DNA of 9,736 nucleotides from Promethearchaeota archaeon (GCA_014729315.1 WJKD01000897.1:1-9736); one strand, 5' to 3'; shown: positions 1 to 6,986, counted from the first letter of the stretch. Made by a program: numbers and translations. The notes: generated by a model not told the origin, from the letters alone.

Positions 1-267
1 AGAATAAATTTCGGTCTTTCTTTTTTTTTGCCACCATTCAAGTTTTTTTTCTAGTTCTGACGAAAGACCTAGATAACCATCGTGTTCAATTAGTAAATTT
101 TTCTCGAGCGAAGTTTTTATTAATTTTTTCGCTTTATCGTAATTCATAAGATATAAAACAAAGGAAATATGGAATGCCAACTCATCCTTTAGTATTTTGG
201 GTAAATCGATGATTTTCCAAATATAAAGTATCAAATCAGAATGAGTGCGAGGTTTTGAGAGATCCAT
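1..267 (-). CDS. Partial small protein, possibly DUF2240-like (3' end beyond window)
   Basis: An open frame begins at an ATG (complement of 265-267) and runs 89 codons to the window edge without a stop; an in-frame stop lies upstream at 292-294, so this is the first usable ATG. The visible protein starts MDLSKPRTHSDLILYIW. A short helical segment is followed by a winged-helix-like stretch (NYDKAKKLIKTSLEKNLLI, then a YLGLSSELEKKLEWW segment) and a Lys-rich tail. A turn into 'lysine-rich helix, K-x-L-L-x-x, hydrophobic strand' resembles archaeal DUF2240 proteins (COG3612, no known function), but I recognise this only by pattern, and the function is unknown. It lies 39 bp downstream of the DP1 stop on the same strand, so it could be cotranscribed with DP1. 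It also has a TATA-like box of its own about 26 nt before the ATG. The reading frame is fairly secure; the family assignment is weak. Confidence 0.65.
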   Translation of the reverse strand, partial: MDLSKPRTHSDLILYIWKIIDLPKILKDELAFHISFVLYLMNYDKAKKLIKTSLEKNLLIEHDGYLGLSSELEKKLEWWQKKRKTEIYS

Positions 268-272
268 ATAAG

Positions 273-297
273 ATATAAAATACGTGATATTTTATAT
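273..297. repeat. Perfect 10-bp inverted repeat between DP1 and the partial downstream gene
   Basis: The arms ATATAAAATA (273-282) and TATTTTATAT (288-297) are perfect complements separated by CGTGA. The element fills most of the 39-bp gap between the DP1 stop and the next start codon on the minus strand. Its distal arm overlaps the TATA-like box of the partial gene. It could be an operator, a symmetric TATA element, or an RNA hairpin at the DP1 3' end; the sequence does not decide between these. Confidence 0.5.
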
Positions 298-299
298 TT
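288..299 (-). promoter_or_regulatory. Putative TATA box for the partial gene at 1-267
   Basis: Read on the minus strand this is AAATATAAAATA, centred about 26 nt upstream of the ATG at 267. That spacing fits an archaeal promoter giving a leaderless or nearly leaderless transcript. No Shine-Dalgarno sequence precedes the ATG, which agrees with leaderless initiation. The region is AT-rich, so chance matches are easy. Confidence 0.4.
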
Positions 300-306
300 G
301 AATTCA

Positions 307-2100
307 TTAAATCGATTTTTTTAAATCAATTTCCATTCCTCTGAGAGAGTCTAATTCTACAAGAGAAATTATGCCTGGAGTTGGTTCTATACCAAAACTT
401 TTCATAAACTCGGTTTGCGCTTGAAAGCAACCAGAATTAACTAATAAGATATTTCGATATTTACTTAATCCGTTAATATGAATGTGGCCCGTATGAAATA
501 TTTCTGGCACTTCGTTAATTACGAGCCAATCCTCTGGAGTAGGAGCAATTTGAGTTTTATTGCCGAAAATCGGAGCGAGACTACGACAACGGAGCATTTC
601 CTTCATAGTCTTTGCAGGATCGTCATTTGAAAGCTCGTTAATTAATAAATTTAGGTCTAACATACTATCACCATGATAAATTAAAGTGTCAACATTATGC
701 GTTCGAATCGTTGCGGGATTACCTAAGCATTTGATTCCCAATATTTCTAAATCTCTTGCGTATTTTTTCGGAACTGCTGGACGAGGTATAGCGTTTCTTA
801 CTGGGTCGTGATTACCGGAACTAAAAAATATTTGAATGTAATCTGGCAGTTGTGAAAGTAGTTCTGCTGCTTTACCAAATTGTTCGTATATATCGTCAAT
901 AATTAAATCGTTCTTTTGTTCTGGATATACTCCTATACCGTCGACAAGATCCCCATTAATTACCACATATTTTATTCGACCTGCGATCTCTCTATAATTT
1001 TGGTTATGCACCTTTCCATTTACAAATTTGATAAATCGCGACCATAATTTAGGTTCAAATTCTCTACTTCCGATATGTAAATCAGAGAGCAAAACGATAG
1101 AAAGGGGATCAGGAGAATTTTTTGGCGAAAAATGAGGGATATCTATTTTTGTAAAGGAATTAGCAAAAACTATACCCGATCTTCCGTTTTTACCCTCGTT
1201 ATAAATTCCTTTTACGCACACCATTTGATCTTGTATAGTATTTTTTGCTAAGTTTAGATAAGTTTTATAATCGGGGTCATTTTTTATTAAAACATTAATG
1301 GTCCCCGTTAAATCCTCAATTGTTAAAAAATAATGACCATTTTTAGTTGGATGAATTTCGGTAACTAAACCTAACAGGGTTATTTCATCTGATGGTTTCT
1401 TGTTTATAATGTTAACAATATCTTCAGAATTTCTCGCATCAGAACGTTTTTTCATTAATCTCGCAAGTTGTGTAAACTTACTGCGTGTCAATTGATAGAA
1501 GTCGTCATATTCTCCTGAAGTAAAGAGTTTCCCCGTAGGATCTTTCAATATTTTGTAATCTGAAGGGTATTCTTTTGCTTTTGCTTTGAACCTGAAAGTT
1601 GATTTATTCGATCCATAGGATTTGACATTAGTTGATTGATTCTGATGTTTATCATTCATTTGGGGGCGATGACTAACATTTTGAGGTTTTGGTTGAAGCT
1701 TTGCATCAAGTTTATGGTTTATATTATGTTGATGCGATTTTTTTTCGATCGACTTCTTGTGGAGTATTTTCTTTTCAAAATTTCCATTTATTTCTTTTTT
1801 TTGGATCTTTTGAGAGACAACACTTCTTTTCTCGGGTTTATTCTTAGCTTCTTTGAAGAATCGTTTAAACCATTTTTTTATTTCGTGGTTGTTGATCTTT
1901 TTTAAGATATCAGAAGTTAACAAACTCTCAAACGAAGCAACGAAACTTGATTCTCTTATTAGTACATCTATTTTATTAAACGGATCTTCATTTTTCAAAA
2001 GATAATTAAACACATCGGGGCTGATATTTATTCCAGAATTTATTATTCTCTCGATAAGACTTCTCTTATAATTCTTTTCTAAAACACTCAATTTAAACAA
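307..2100 (-). CDS. polB: DNA polymerase D small subunit DP1 (3'-5' exonuclease)
   Basis: This is the proofreading subunit of the archaeal replicative polymerase PolD, acting with DP2 at the fork. The 597-residue length is usual for the family. Residues 1-90 form the helical N-terminal region, and 90-175 a low-complexity Lys/Asn/Gln/His-rich linker. Residues 238-320 form an OB fold (TLLGLVTEI, YFLTIEDLTGTINVL). The Mre11-like calcineurin phosphoesterase domain follows with all its metal motifs: LLSDLHIGS (337-345), NGDLVDGIG (382-390), SGNHDP (428-433), YHGDS (475-479) and HTGHIHING (536-544). The exonuclease site therefore looks intact. The start is TTG (complement of 2098-2100); an in-frame stop lies 12 nt further upstream (2113-2115) and no ATG is available, although the TTG at residue 4 is an alternative. 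A TATA-like box 23-34 nt upstream suggests leaderless transcription. DP2 is divergent. The small partial gene at 1-267 follows on the same strand. Confidence 0.97.
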   Translation of the reverse strand: MFKLSVLEKNYKRSLIERIINSGINISPDVFNYLLKNEDPFNKIDVLIRESSFVASFESLLTSDILKKINNHEIKKWFKRFFKEAKNKPEKRSVVSQKIQKKEINGNFEKKILHKKSIEKKSHQHNINHKLDAKLQPKPQNVSHRPQMNDKHQNQSTNVKSYGSNKSTFRFKAKAKEYPSDYKILKDPTGKLFTSGEYDDFYQLTRSKFTQLARLMKKRSDARNSEDIVNIINKKPSDEITLLGLVTEIHPTKNGHYFLTIEDLTGTINVLIKNDPDYKTYLNLAKNTIQDQMVCVKGIYNEGKNGRSGIVFANSFTKIDIPHFSPKNSPDPLSIVLLSDLHIGSREFEPKLWSRFIKFVNGKVHNQNYREIAGRIKYVVINGDLVDGIGVYPEQKNDLIIDDIYEQFGKAAELLSQLPDYIQIFFSSGNHDPVRNAIPRPAVPKKYARDLEILGIKCLGNPATIRTHNVDTLIYHGDSMLDLNLLINELSNDDPAKTMKEMLRCRSLAPIFGNKTQIAPTPEDWLVINEVPEIFHTGHIHINGLSKYRNILLVNSGCFQAQTEFMKSFGIEPTPGIISLVELDSLRGMEIDLKKSI

Positions 2101-2122
2101 ACCAAGATCAAATTATACTAAC

Positions 2123-2134
2123 AAATTATAAATT
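2123..2134 (-). promoter_or_regulatory. Putative TATA box of DP1
   Basis: On the minus strand this reads AATTTATAATTT, centred about 28 nt upstream of the TTG start codon of DP1. This matches the distance expected for a leaderless archaeal promoter. There is no purine-rich Shine-Dalgarno element just before the start. Confidence 0.45.
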
Positions 2135-2144
2135 ACAATAAATT

Positions 2145-2188
2145 TCTTCTTATTAAAGGAAAAATAATTTTTTATTTAAATAAGAAGA
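2145..2188. repeat. 10-bp inverted repeat in the divergent DP1/DP2 promoter region
   Basis: TCTTCTTATT (2145-2154) and AATAAGAAGA (2179-2188) are perfect inverted copies separated by 24 AT-rich bases. The element lies in the 255-bp region between the divergent PolD subunit genes, upstream of the DP1 TATA-like box. It could be a binding site for a regulator of either gene. Apart from this repeat and the TATA-like boxes, I see no gene or RNA in 2101-2355. Confidence 0.45.
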
Positions 2189-2324
2189 GAGGAAGGATGT
2201 ATTCTAAATCTTAAAAACCTATTACCTCTACGAATTAAAATGAATCCTTTCTCAATAGTGTGTTAATAGATTAGTTTAAAATATTTGTCTCGGTTATACA
2301 CTATATTAATTTTCATTTTTCAAT

Positions 2325-2336
2325 AAAATTTAAAAT
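2325..2336 (+). promoter_or_regulatory. Putative TATA box of DP2
   Basis: The AT-rich element AAAATTTAAAAT is centred about 25 nt upstream of the DP2 ATG at 2356. This would place transcription start at or next to the start codon. The stretch around it is generally AT-rich and other placements, for example 2275-2284, are possible. Confidence 0.35.
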
Positions 2337-2355
2337 AAACACATGGGAACGAAAT

Positions 2356-5300
2356 ATGGTCGAAATGAGTAAAGATTTGGAGAACTACTTTGATTTAATC
2401 CAAGATAAAGTTAATATCTGTTACAAATTGGCTGAGAAAGCGCGCGAACAAGGTTTGGATCCAGAAATTTACGTAGAATGTCCCCAAGCAAAAGATCTTG
2501 CGGGGAGAGTTGAAAAGTTAGTCGGACCCGTGGGTGTTGCAAATATTATAAGAAAACTCAAGACAGAAGGAAAAAACGACGATCAAATTGTCTTTCAAGT
2601 CGTATCTGACATATTGGATAAGAAAATAGGTAATATAGACTCTCTAGACGAACGTGTTGAAAGAGCAATTAGAGTCGGATTAGCTATCAAAACTATGGGC
2701 GTAGTAAGCGCTCCATTAGAAGGTATTTCTAAAATAAAAATTAATGAGGACCAGCGGGGTAATAAATATCTATCTTTATATTTTGCAGGACCAATTAGGG
2801 CGGCGGGTGGTACGACAGCAGCTTTATGCGTATTAATCGCAGATTATGTGAGAAGGAAATCAGATATCCCAAAATATATCGCCAGCGAGGGCGAGGTCGG
2901 AAGGTACGTTGAAGAAGTCAAGCTATATGACAGAAGAGTACATCTGCAATATCCATCATCTAACGAAGAAATTAGGTTTGCCGTGGAACATTTACCCGTA
3001 GAAATAAACGGTGATGCTACCGAAAACGAAGAAGTTTCTGCTTTCCGAGATTTGCCAAGGGTTGAAACAAATAGCATTAGAGGAGGCGCTTGCTTGGTGT
3101 TAAACGATGGAATAATATTAAAGGCCCCAAAACTCCTTAAAATTGCCAAAGCGATGAATCTCAAGGGATGGGACTGGTTAGCAGACTTGAAAAAATTAGC
3201 AACAAAGGAAGAAAAGCAAGACAAAGAAGAAGAGAAAGCGAATAAGAATCACATTCCTCCAAATTTTAAATATATTGCAGATATAATTGCGGGTAGACCG
3301 GTTTTTAGTAATCCTTCTGAAGTAGGTGGGCATAGAATCCGATACGGAAGGTCAAGAAATACGGGCTTAGCAGCTGGGGGAATGCATCCTGCTACATTAG
3401 TTTTATTGGATCGATTTGTAGCAATAGGTACTCAGTTAAGGATTGAAAGGCCTGGAAAAAGTACGAGTATTTGCCCCGTTGATTTTGTTGAACCTCCGAT
3501 AGCGTTACTTCAAAATGGTAATGTTATCAAGGTTGACTCAATGGAAAAGGCAAGGAATATCTTCCACGATATTGACAAAATCTTATTTATAGGCGATATT
3601 TTGTTTGGATTTGGAGAATTTGCCGAGAATAACCACTTTTTAATTCCCTCTGGTTATGTAGAAGAATGGTGGGCACAAGAACTTGCTCTCGCAGCTAAAA
3701 ATAAGAATGCTCTAGCTAAAGTAAAAAGATTTCTTGATAATCCTTTTGAAGTAATCCCAGTAGCCGAAGAAGCTGTGCTTTTTTCCAAAGAATTCAATAT
3801 TCCACTACATCCTAAATATCTCGATTTCTGGGGAAACATTACTGCTAAGGAATTTCAAATTTTAAGATCGACCTTTTGCAAAAGTTTTTCAAAAATAGAA
3901 AAATCTCTCGTTGTGAATAACGAAGATAACATAAAGACCATTCTGGAAAAGGCTTTTATACCTCACAGAGTAAAGGATGGAAAGATATATTTTAGTAAAG
4001 CGATGGTTTTCATCTATTCGGTAATTTTTAATTTGGATGAAGAAGTAGAAAACAAAAAAGAAGGAACATCGTTAGATGATAAAGATATCTTTGAATATAT
4101 TAACCAAATATCACCTATCGAAATCAGAGATAAGGCCCCCTACTATATGGGTACGAGAATGGGACGACCAGAAAAGTCAGAAAGGAAGAGTATGAAGGGC
4201 ATTCATGCATTATTCCCATTAAGTGATAAGGTAGGGAATTCAAGATCGGTAGAAAAGGCCATAGAATTAGGTAAAATTAAAATCGACCTATGCCGAAAGA
4301 AATGTCCCAATTGTGGTACGATTACAATTTTTCATAAATGTCCCAAGTGTGGAGAACATACAGAATTAAAAAGAATGTGCAATAATTGTAAAAAATATTT
4401 CCCAAAAAACGAAGAACAGTGTCCAGATTGTACGTCTAGGTTAAAATCTGCAAAGGAAGCGATTTTTAATGTTAGAAATCATGTAAATTCAAGTTTAACT
4501 AAATTAAAAATGTATCTTCCTGATAAGATGAAAGGGATTTTTGGGCTAACCAACGAATTTAAAGTCCCCGAACCTATTGAAAAAGGGATTTTGAGAGCAA
4601 AAAACGATGTGATGGTGTATAAAACCGCTGAAATCCGATACGATGCGACCGATATTCCGTTAACCCACTTTAAACCCAGAGAAATCGGCACCTCAATAGG
4701 GGAATTAAAGCGCTTAGGATACGAAAAGGACATGTTTGGAAAGCCTTTGGAAAGCGAAGAGCAAATCTTAAAATTAAAAGTGCAAGATATTCTTTTGTCC
4801 GAAGATTGTGCGCAATATTTTATCAAAGTTGCAAAATTTCTAGACGATGAATTAGAATATTTTTATAAGCTGAGAAAATTTTACGACGTGAACGATATTC
4901 AAGACCTTATTGGACATCTAGTAGTGGGGTTAGCTCCACACACCAGTGCAGGGATAATTGGGAGAATTATAGGGGTTAGTCCTGCTCGCTCGATCTACGC
5001 TCATCCTTTTTGGCACGCTGCGAAACGTCGCAACTGTGATGGAGACGAAGATGGATTGATGCTATTGTTAGATCCATTACTGAATTTTTCTCGACATTAT
5101 TTACCGAGTAAAATTGGGGGACGTATGGACGCAACCTTGGTTATTAGCACCCTTTTAGATCCTAATGAGATCGATGTTGAAGCACACAATATTGATACAT
5201 TGGATGCCTACCCTTTAGATTTTTATAAGTCAACTTTAGAATTCAAAGCACCTTCAGAGATTGAAAAAAGGATGAAATTAGTTAAAAATTCTTTGGGAAC

Positions 5301-5793
5301 TGCTAACCAATACCATTTAGGATTTAACATACCTACTTCCGATATTAATCAAGGGCCCACAATGACAGCATATAAAACTTACGAATCTATGGACGAAAAG
5401 ATTGACGCTCAGCTCCACTTAGCGAAAATAATAAAGTCAGTGAATGAAAGATATGTTGCAGAAAAAATTTTATCTTCGCATTTTAATCCCGACATTTTGG
5501 GGAATTTAAGAAAGTTTTCTCAACAGACTTTCAGGTGTGTTAAATGCAACACTAAATTCAGAAGACCCCCACTTTCTAATAACGGAAAATGCCCCGCGTG
5601 TAAGAAAGGAAATGTCATTCTTACCGTCAATAGGGGTGGAATTGAAAAATATATTCCTAGGGCAATAAAAATTTGTAATGATTATAATCTTGACAGTTAT
5701 ACTCTCCAAAGAATGGAATTAATCGAAGAATATGTTGAAAGCTTAACAAACAATCCAAGAATCAAGCAACAAAAACTCTCGGACTTTTTTTAG
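2356..5793 (+). CDS. polC: DNA polymerase D large (catalytic) subunit DP2
   Basis: This is the polymerase subunit of family D DNA polymerase, the archaea-specific replicase with an RNA-polymerase-like two-barrel core. The 1145-residue, uninterrupted length is normal for an intein-free DP2. Conserved N-terminal segments include YFAGPIRAAGGTTAALCVL (142-160) and ASEGEVGRYVEEVKLYDRR (176-194). The catalytic motif NCDGDED (893-899) carries the metal-binding Asp pair, D895 and D897 here, followed by LLLDPLLNFSRHYLPSKIGG. A zinc-binding insert has CxxC pairs at C650/C653, C662/C665, C675/C678 and C689/C692; a C-terminal zinc module has C1061/C1064 and C1079/C1082. The last eight residues, QQKLSDFF (1138-1145), are a textbook PCNA-binding PIP box. 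Residues 281-297 are a charged Lys/Glu linker. Translation may start at ATG 2356 or at ATG 2365 (MSKDLENYF); neither has a good Shine-Dalgarno sequence. The gene diverges from DP1 and ends four bases before a convergent tRNA. Confidence 0.98.
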   Translation: MVEMSKDLENYFDLIQDKVNICYKLAEKAREQGLDPEIYVECPQAKDLAGRVEKLVGPVGVANIIRKLKTEGKNDDQIVFQVVSDILDKKIGNIDSLDERVERAIRVGLAIKTMGVVSAPLEGISKIKINEDQRGNKYLSLYFAGPIRAAGGTTAALCVLIADYVRRKSDIPKYIASEGEVGRYVEEVKLYDRRVHLQYPSSNEEIRFAVEHLPVEINGDATENEEVSAFRDLPRVETNSIRGGACLVLNDGIILKAPKLLKIAKAMNLKGWDWLADLKKLATKEEKQDKEEEKANKNHIPPNFKYIADIIAGRPVFSNPSEVGGHRIRYGRSRNTGLAAGGMHPATLVLLDRFVAIGTQLRIERPGKSTSICPVDFVEPPIALLQNGNVIKVDSMEKARNIFHDIDKILFIGDILFGFGEFAENNHFLIPSGYVEEWWAQELALAAKNKNALAKVKRFLDNPFEVIPVAEEAVLFSKEFNIPLHPKYLDFWGNITAKEFQILRSTFCKSFSKIEKSLVVNNEDNIKTILEKAFIPHRVKDGKIYFSKAMVFIYSVIFNLDEEVENKKEGTSLDDKDIFEYINQISPIEIRDKAPYYMGTRMGRPEKSERKSMKGIHALFPLSDKVGNSRSVEKAIELGKIKIDLCRKKCPNCGTITIFHKCPKCGEHTELKRMCNNCKKYFPKNEEQCPDCTSRLKSAKEAIFNVRNHVNSSLTKLKMYLPDKMKGIFGLTNEFKVPEPIEKGILRAKNDVMVYKTAEIRYDATDIPLTHFKPREIGTSIGELKRLGYEKDMFGKPLESEEQILKLKVQDILLSEDCAQYFIKVAKFLDDELEYFYKLRKFYDVNDIQDLIGHLVVGLAPHTSAGIIGRIIGVSPARSIYAHPFWHAAKRRNCDGDEDGLMLLLDPLLNFSRHYLPSKIGGRMDATLVISTLLDPNEIDVEAHNIDTLDAYPLDFYKSTLEFKAPSEIEKRMKLVKNSLGTANQYHLGFNIPTSDINQGPTMTAYKTYESMDEKIDAQLHLAKIIKSVNERYVAEKILSSHFNPDILGNLRKFSQQTFRCVKCNTKFRRPPLSNNGKCPACKKGNVILTVNRGGIEKYIPRAIKICNDYNLDSYTLQRMELIEEYVESLTNNPRIKQQKLSDFF
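5785..5791 (+). terminator. Oligo-T tract at the DP2 stop codon
   Basis: Seven consecutive T residues encode the two terminal Phe codons (TTT TTT) and the first base of the TAG stop. Archaeal RNA polymerase terminates at oligo-T tracts without needing a hairpin, and this is the only such tract before the convergent tRNA. It is a plausible terminator, though one ending transcripts at the stop codon would risk non-stop mRNA, so the role is uncertain. Confidence 0.3.
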
Positions 5794-5797
5794 ATAA

Positions 5798-5911
5798 TGC
5801 AGAGAGTGGGATTCGAACCCACGAATTTAGGTCGAAGATTTACAATCTTTCGAAGACCTATGTCACTAGAGCCTCAGTCTAGCGCCGTAGACCAGGCTTG
5901 GCAATCTCTGC
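5798..5911 (-). tRNA. tRNA-Leu(GAG) with an intron in the variable arm
   Basis: On the minus strand the acceptor arm GCAGAGA pairs perfectly with TCTCTGC and is followed by discriminator A (5798). The D stem is GCC/GGC, the anticodon stem CTAGA/TCTAG, with loop CTGAGGC giving anticodon GAG (5873-5875). The T arm is GTGGG-TTCGAAT-CCCAC. The gene is 114 nt, 29 nt longer than the 85 nt of a normal Leu tRNA, and the excess lies in the long variable arm. Removing it leaves variable arm TGACATAGGTCTTC with a GAC/GTC stem. No CCA is encoded. The gene is convergent with DP2, leaving only 4 bp between its 3' end and the DP2 stop codon. Confidence 0.93.
5826..5854 (-). other. Predicted 29-nt BHB intron in the tRNA-Leu variable arm
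   Basis: Folding the minus-strand RNA gives a 4-bp central helix TAGG/CCTA (5860-5857 with 5831-5828). It has 3-nt bulges UCU and AAU on its two sides and a 5-bp inner helix UCGAA/UUCGA within the intron. Cleavage after the second nucleotide of each bulge removes 5826-5854 and restores a normal variable arm. The outer helix is nearly absent, so this is a relaxed BHB motif. By repeat alone (CGAA at both ends) the boundaries could slide by up to 4 nt; the BHB geometry picks this register. Confidence 0.72.
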
Positions 5912-5973
5912 TTATATTTAATAAAACCTTTTTCTAATTAGTTGTTTTCTTAATCGAAATTATATTAAGATAG

Positions 5974-6004
5974 AAAATTTAAAGTTTTAAAATTTTAAAG
6001 TTTT
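5974..6004. repeat. Two near-identical tandem AT-rich units upstream of the crotonase gene
   Basis: AAAATTTAAAGTTTT (5974-5988) is followed directly by AAAATTTTAAAGTTTT (5989-6004), which differs by one extra T. The pair lies in the 146-bp divergent gap between the tRNA-Leu 5' end and the crotonase start. It could hold TATA or BRE elements for either gene, or be simple AT-rich slippage. Confidence 0.45.
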
Positions 6005-6046
6005 ATTCTCTGATTACTATAATTTAATAATAAAGATGAAGATTTT

Positions 6047-6051
6047 GGTGA
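6047..6051 (+). promoter_or_regulatory. Shine-Dalgarno GGTGA that points to the AUC start at 6058
   Basis: GGTGA matches the core of the archaeal anti-Shine-Dalgarno complement (GGAGGTGATC). It is followed by six bases (AATAAA) and then ATC at 6058-6060, the normal SD spacing. No ATG, GTG or TTG lies in the crotonase frame between the upstream stop (6049-6051) and 6139. The signal therefore supports initiation at or near the ATC. Confidence 0.55.
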
Positions 6052-6057
6052 AATAAA

Positions 6058-6864
6058 ATCACTCAATATAAAACCATAATTTTAGAAATAAATAAAGAAG
6101 AACAATTCGCAACGATTTATTTAAACCGACCTAATCGATTGAACACATTGAACACACAATTGGCTGAAGATTTTCTTTCTACTATTAAAATTATTTCAAA
6201 TGATAACCAAATTAGGTCGCTGATAATTACAGGAAGAGGAGAAGCATTTTGTGCGGGGGGTGATCTAATTGAGTTTGGCCAATCTACTAATCCCGATTTC
6301 CTCTACAATCTGGCGACCACATTTCACAAAGCGATTAGAATTATGAGAGAGATGGATGCTCCTATTATAGCAGCCATTAACGGCATTTGTTATGGTGTTG
6401 GTATGAGTATAGCTTGTATTAGCGATATTCGATTATGCCTAGATAAAGCGAAATTTGGAGTAGCCTTTACATCGGTAGGTCTTTCTCCCGATTCCTCCTT
6501 GACCTTTTTTTTACCGAAAATCGTCGGACTACCATTAGCTAACGAAATGGCGTTGATCAATCGTGTTTTAAACGCGAACGAAGCAAAAACTCATCATTTA
6601 GTTTCTCAAATTTACACATCTAGCGAAGAACTTGTTGAAGGATCCCAAAATTTGGCTCGAAAAATCAGTTCAGGACCAACTATAGCTCTTGGATCAACCA
6701 AAAAATTATTTGTTAGCTCGTTTGCTCACAACTTACGCGATCATTTGGACGAGGAGCTTGCTAATCTACGAAAGAACTCTCATTCCCCAGATTTTCGCGA
6801 GGGCGTTAACGCATTTGTAGAAAAAAGAAAACCGAATTTCAAGGGTAACTCTGGAAAAAATTAA
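6058..6864 (+). CDS. Crotonase-superfamily enzyme, PaaG-like enoyl-CoA isomerase, probable AUC start
   Basis: This is an enoyl-CoA hydratase/isomerase family protein acting on acyl-CoA thioesters in the cytoplasm. I place the start at ATC 6058, giving 268 residues. The frame is open from 6052 and encodes (M)TQYKTIILEINKEEQF and then ATIYLNRPNRLN, the conserved first strands of the family. The first standard start (TTG 6139, 241 residues) would delete them. The oxyanion-hole and CoA segment is AFCAGGDL (63-70). The second conserved block is INGICYGVGMSIACISDIRL. The two Glu residues of true hydratases are replaced: the GGGxE Glu by Ser117 and the PE Glu by Phe137. The Asp of the PD motif (D145, GLSPDSS) is kept, as in PaaG-type isomerases. 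The C-terminus FREGVNAFVEKRKPNF is typical. The usual Gly-Gly after PD is SSL here. It is monocistronic in appearance and its substrate cannot be told. Confidence 0.85.
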   Translation: MTQYKTIILEINKEEQFATIYLNRPNRLNTLNTQLAEDFLSTIKIISNDNQIRSLIITGRGEAFCAGGDLIEFGQSTNPDFLYNLATTFHKAIRIMREMDAPIIAAINGICYGVGMSIACISDIRLCLDKAKFGVAFTSVGLSPDSSLTFFLPKIVGLPLANEMALINRVLNANEAKTHHLVSQIYTSSEELVEGSQNLARKISSGPTIALGSTKKLFVSSFAHNLRDHLDEELANLRKNSHSPDFREGVNAFVEKRKPNFKGNSGKN

Positions 6865-6874
6865 ATATAGAATA

Positions 6875-6902
6875 ATAAAAATTTAAATTTTAAAATTTTT
6901 AT
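6875..6902. repeat. AT-only inverted repeat downstream of the crotonase gene
   Basis: ATAAAAATTT (6875-6884) and AAATTTTTAT (6893-6902) are perfect inverted copies with an 8-base spacer, starting 10 bases after the crotonase stop. The right arm ends in a T5 run, so the element may serve as a terminator. It is pure A/T in a very AT-rich gap, which lowers its significance. I see no gene in 6865-6986. Confidence 0.35.
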
Positions 6903-6986
6903 TTCTAAGTAGATATACTAATTATTTACTCTAAATTTATCACGAGAAATTAAAATAACGAGAAACTATAATAAAAGTGTATTATC

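Noticed and set aside
1636..1905. An 89-codon plus-strand open frame rich in Phe and Leu, looking like a membrane protein.
   Set aside because: It lies entirely antisense to the Lys/Asn-rich linker of DP1; AAA/GAA codons read backwards give Phe. It has no family resemblance and no promoter of its own.
2343..2372. A nine-codon frame from ATG 2343 to TAA 2372 overlapping the DP2 start.
   Set aside because: It is short, and the likely TATA box predicts transcription start close to 2356, so this ATG would usually not be in the mRNA.
2844..5709. Several minus-strand open frames of 60-130 codons inside the DP2 gene.
   Set aside because: All are shadows of the DP2 frame, which has conserved motifs throughout. 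None shows recognisable domains or start signals.
2356..5793. Possible intein in DP2, a known insertion site for inteins in some archaea.
   Set aside because: The length is that of an uninterrupted DP2. The catalytic NCDGDED region runs on without any intein block, and no Cys/His-Asn splice junction is seen.
6139..6141. TTG as the start codon of the crotonase gene.
   Set aside because: It would remove the conserved N-terminal strands including ATIYLNRP, which are encoded in frame just upstream, and no Shine-Dalgarno sequence precedes it.
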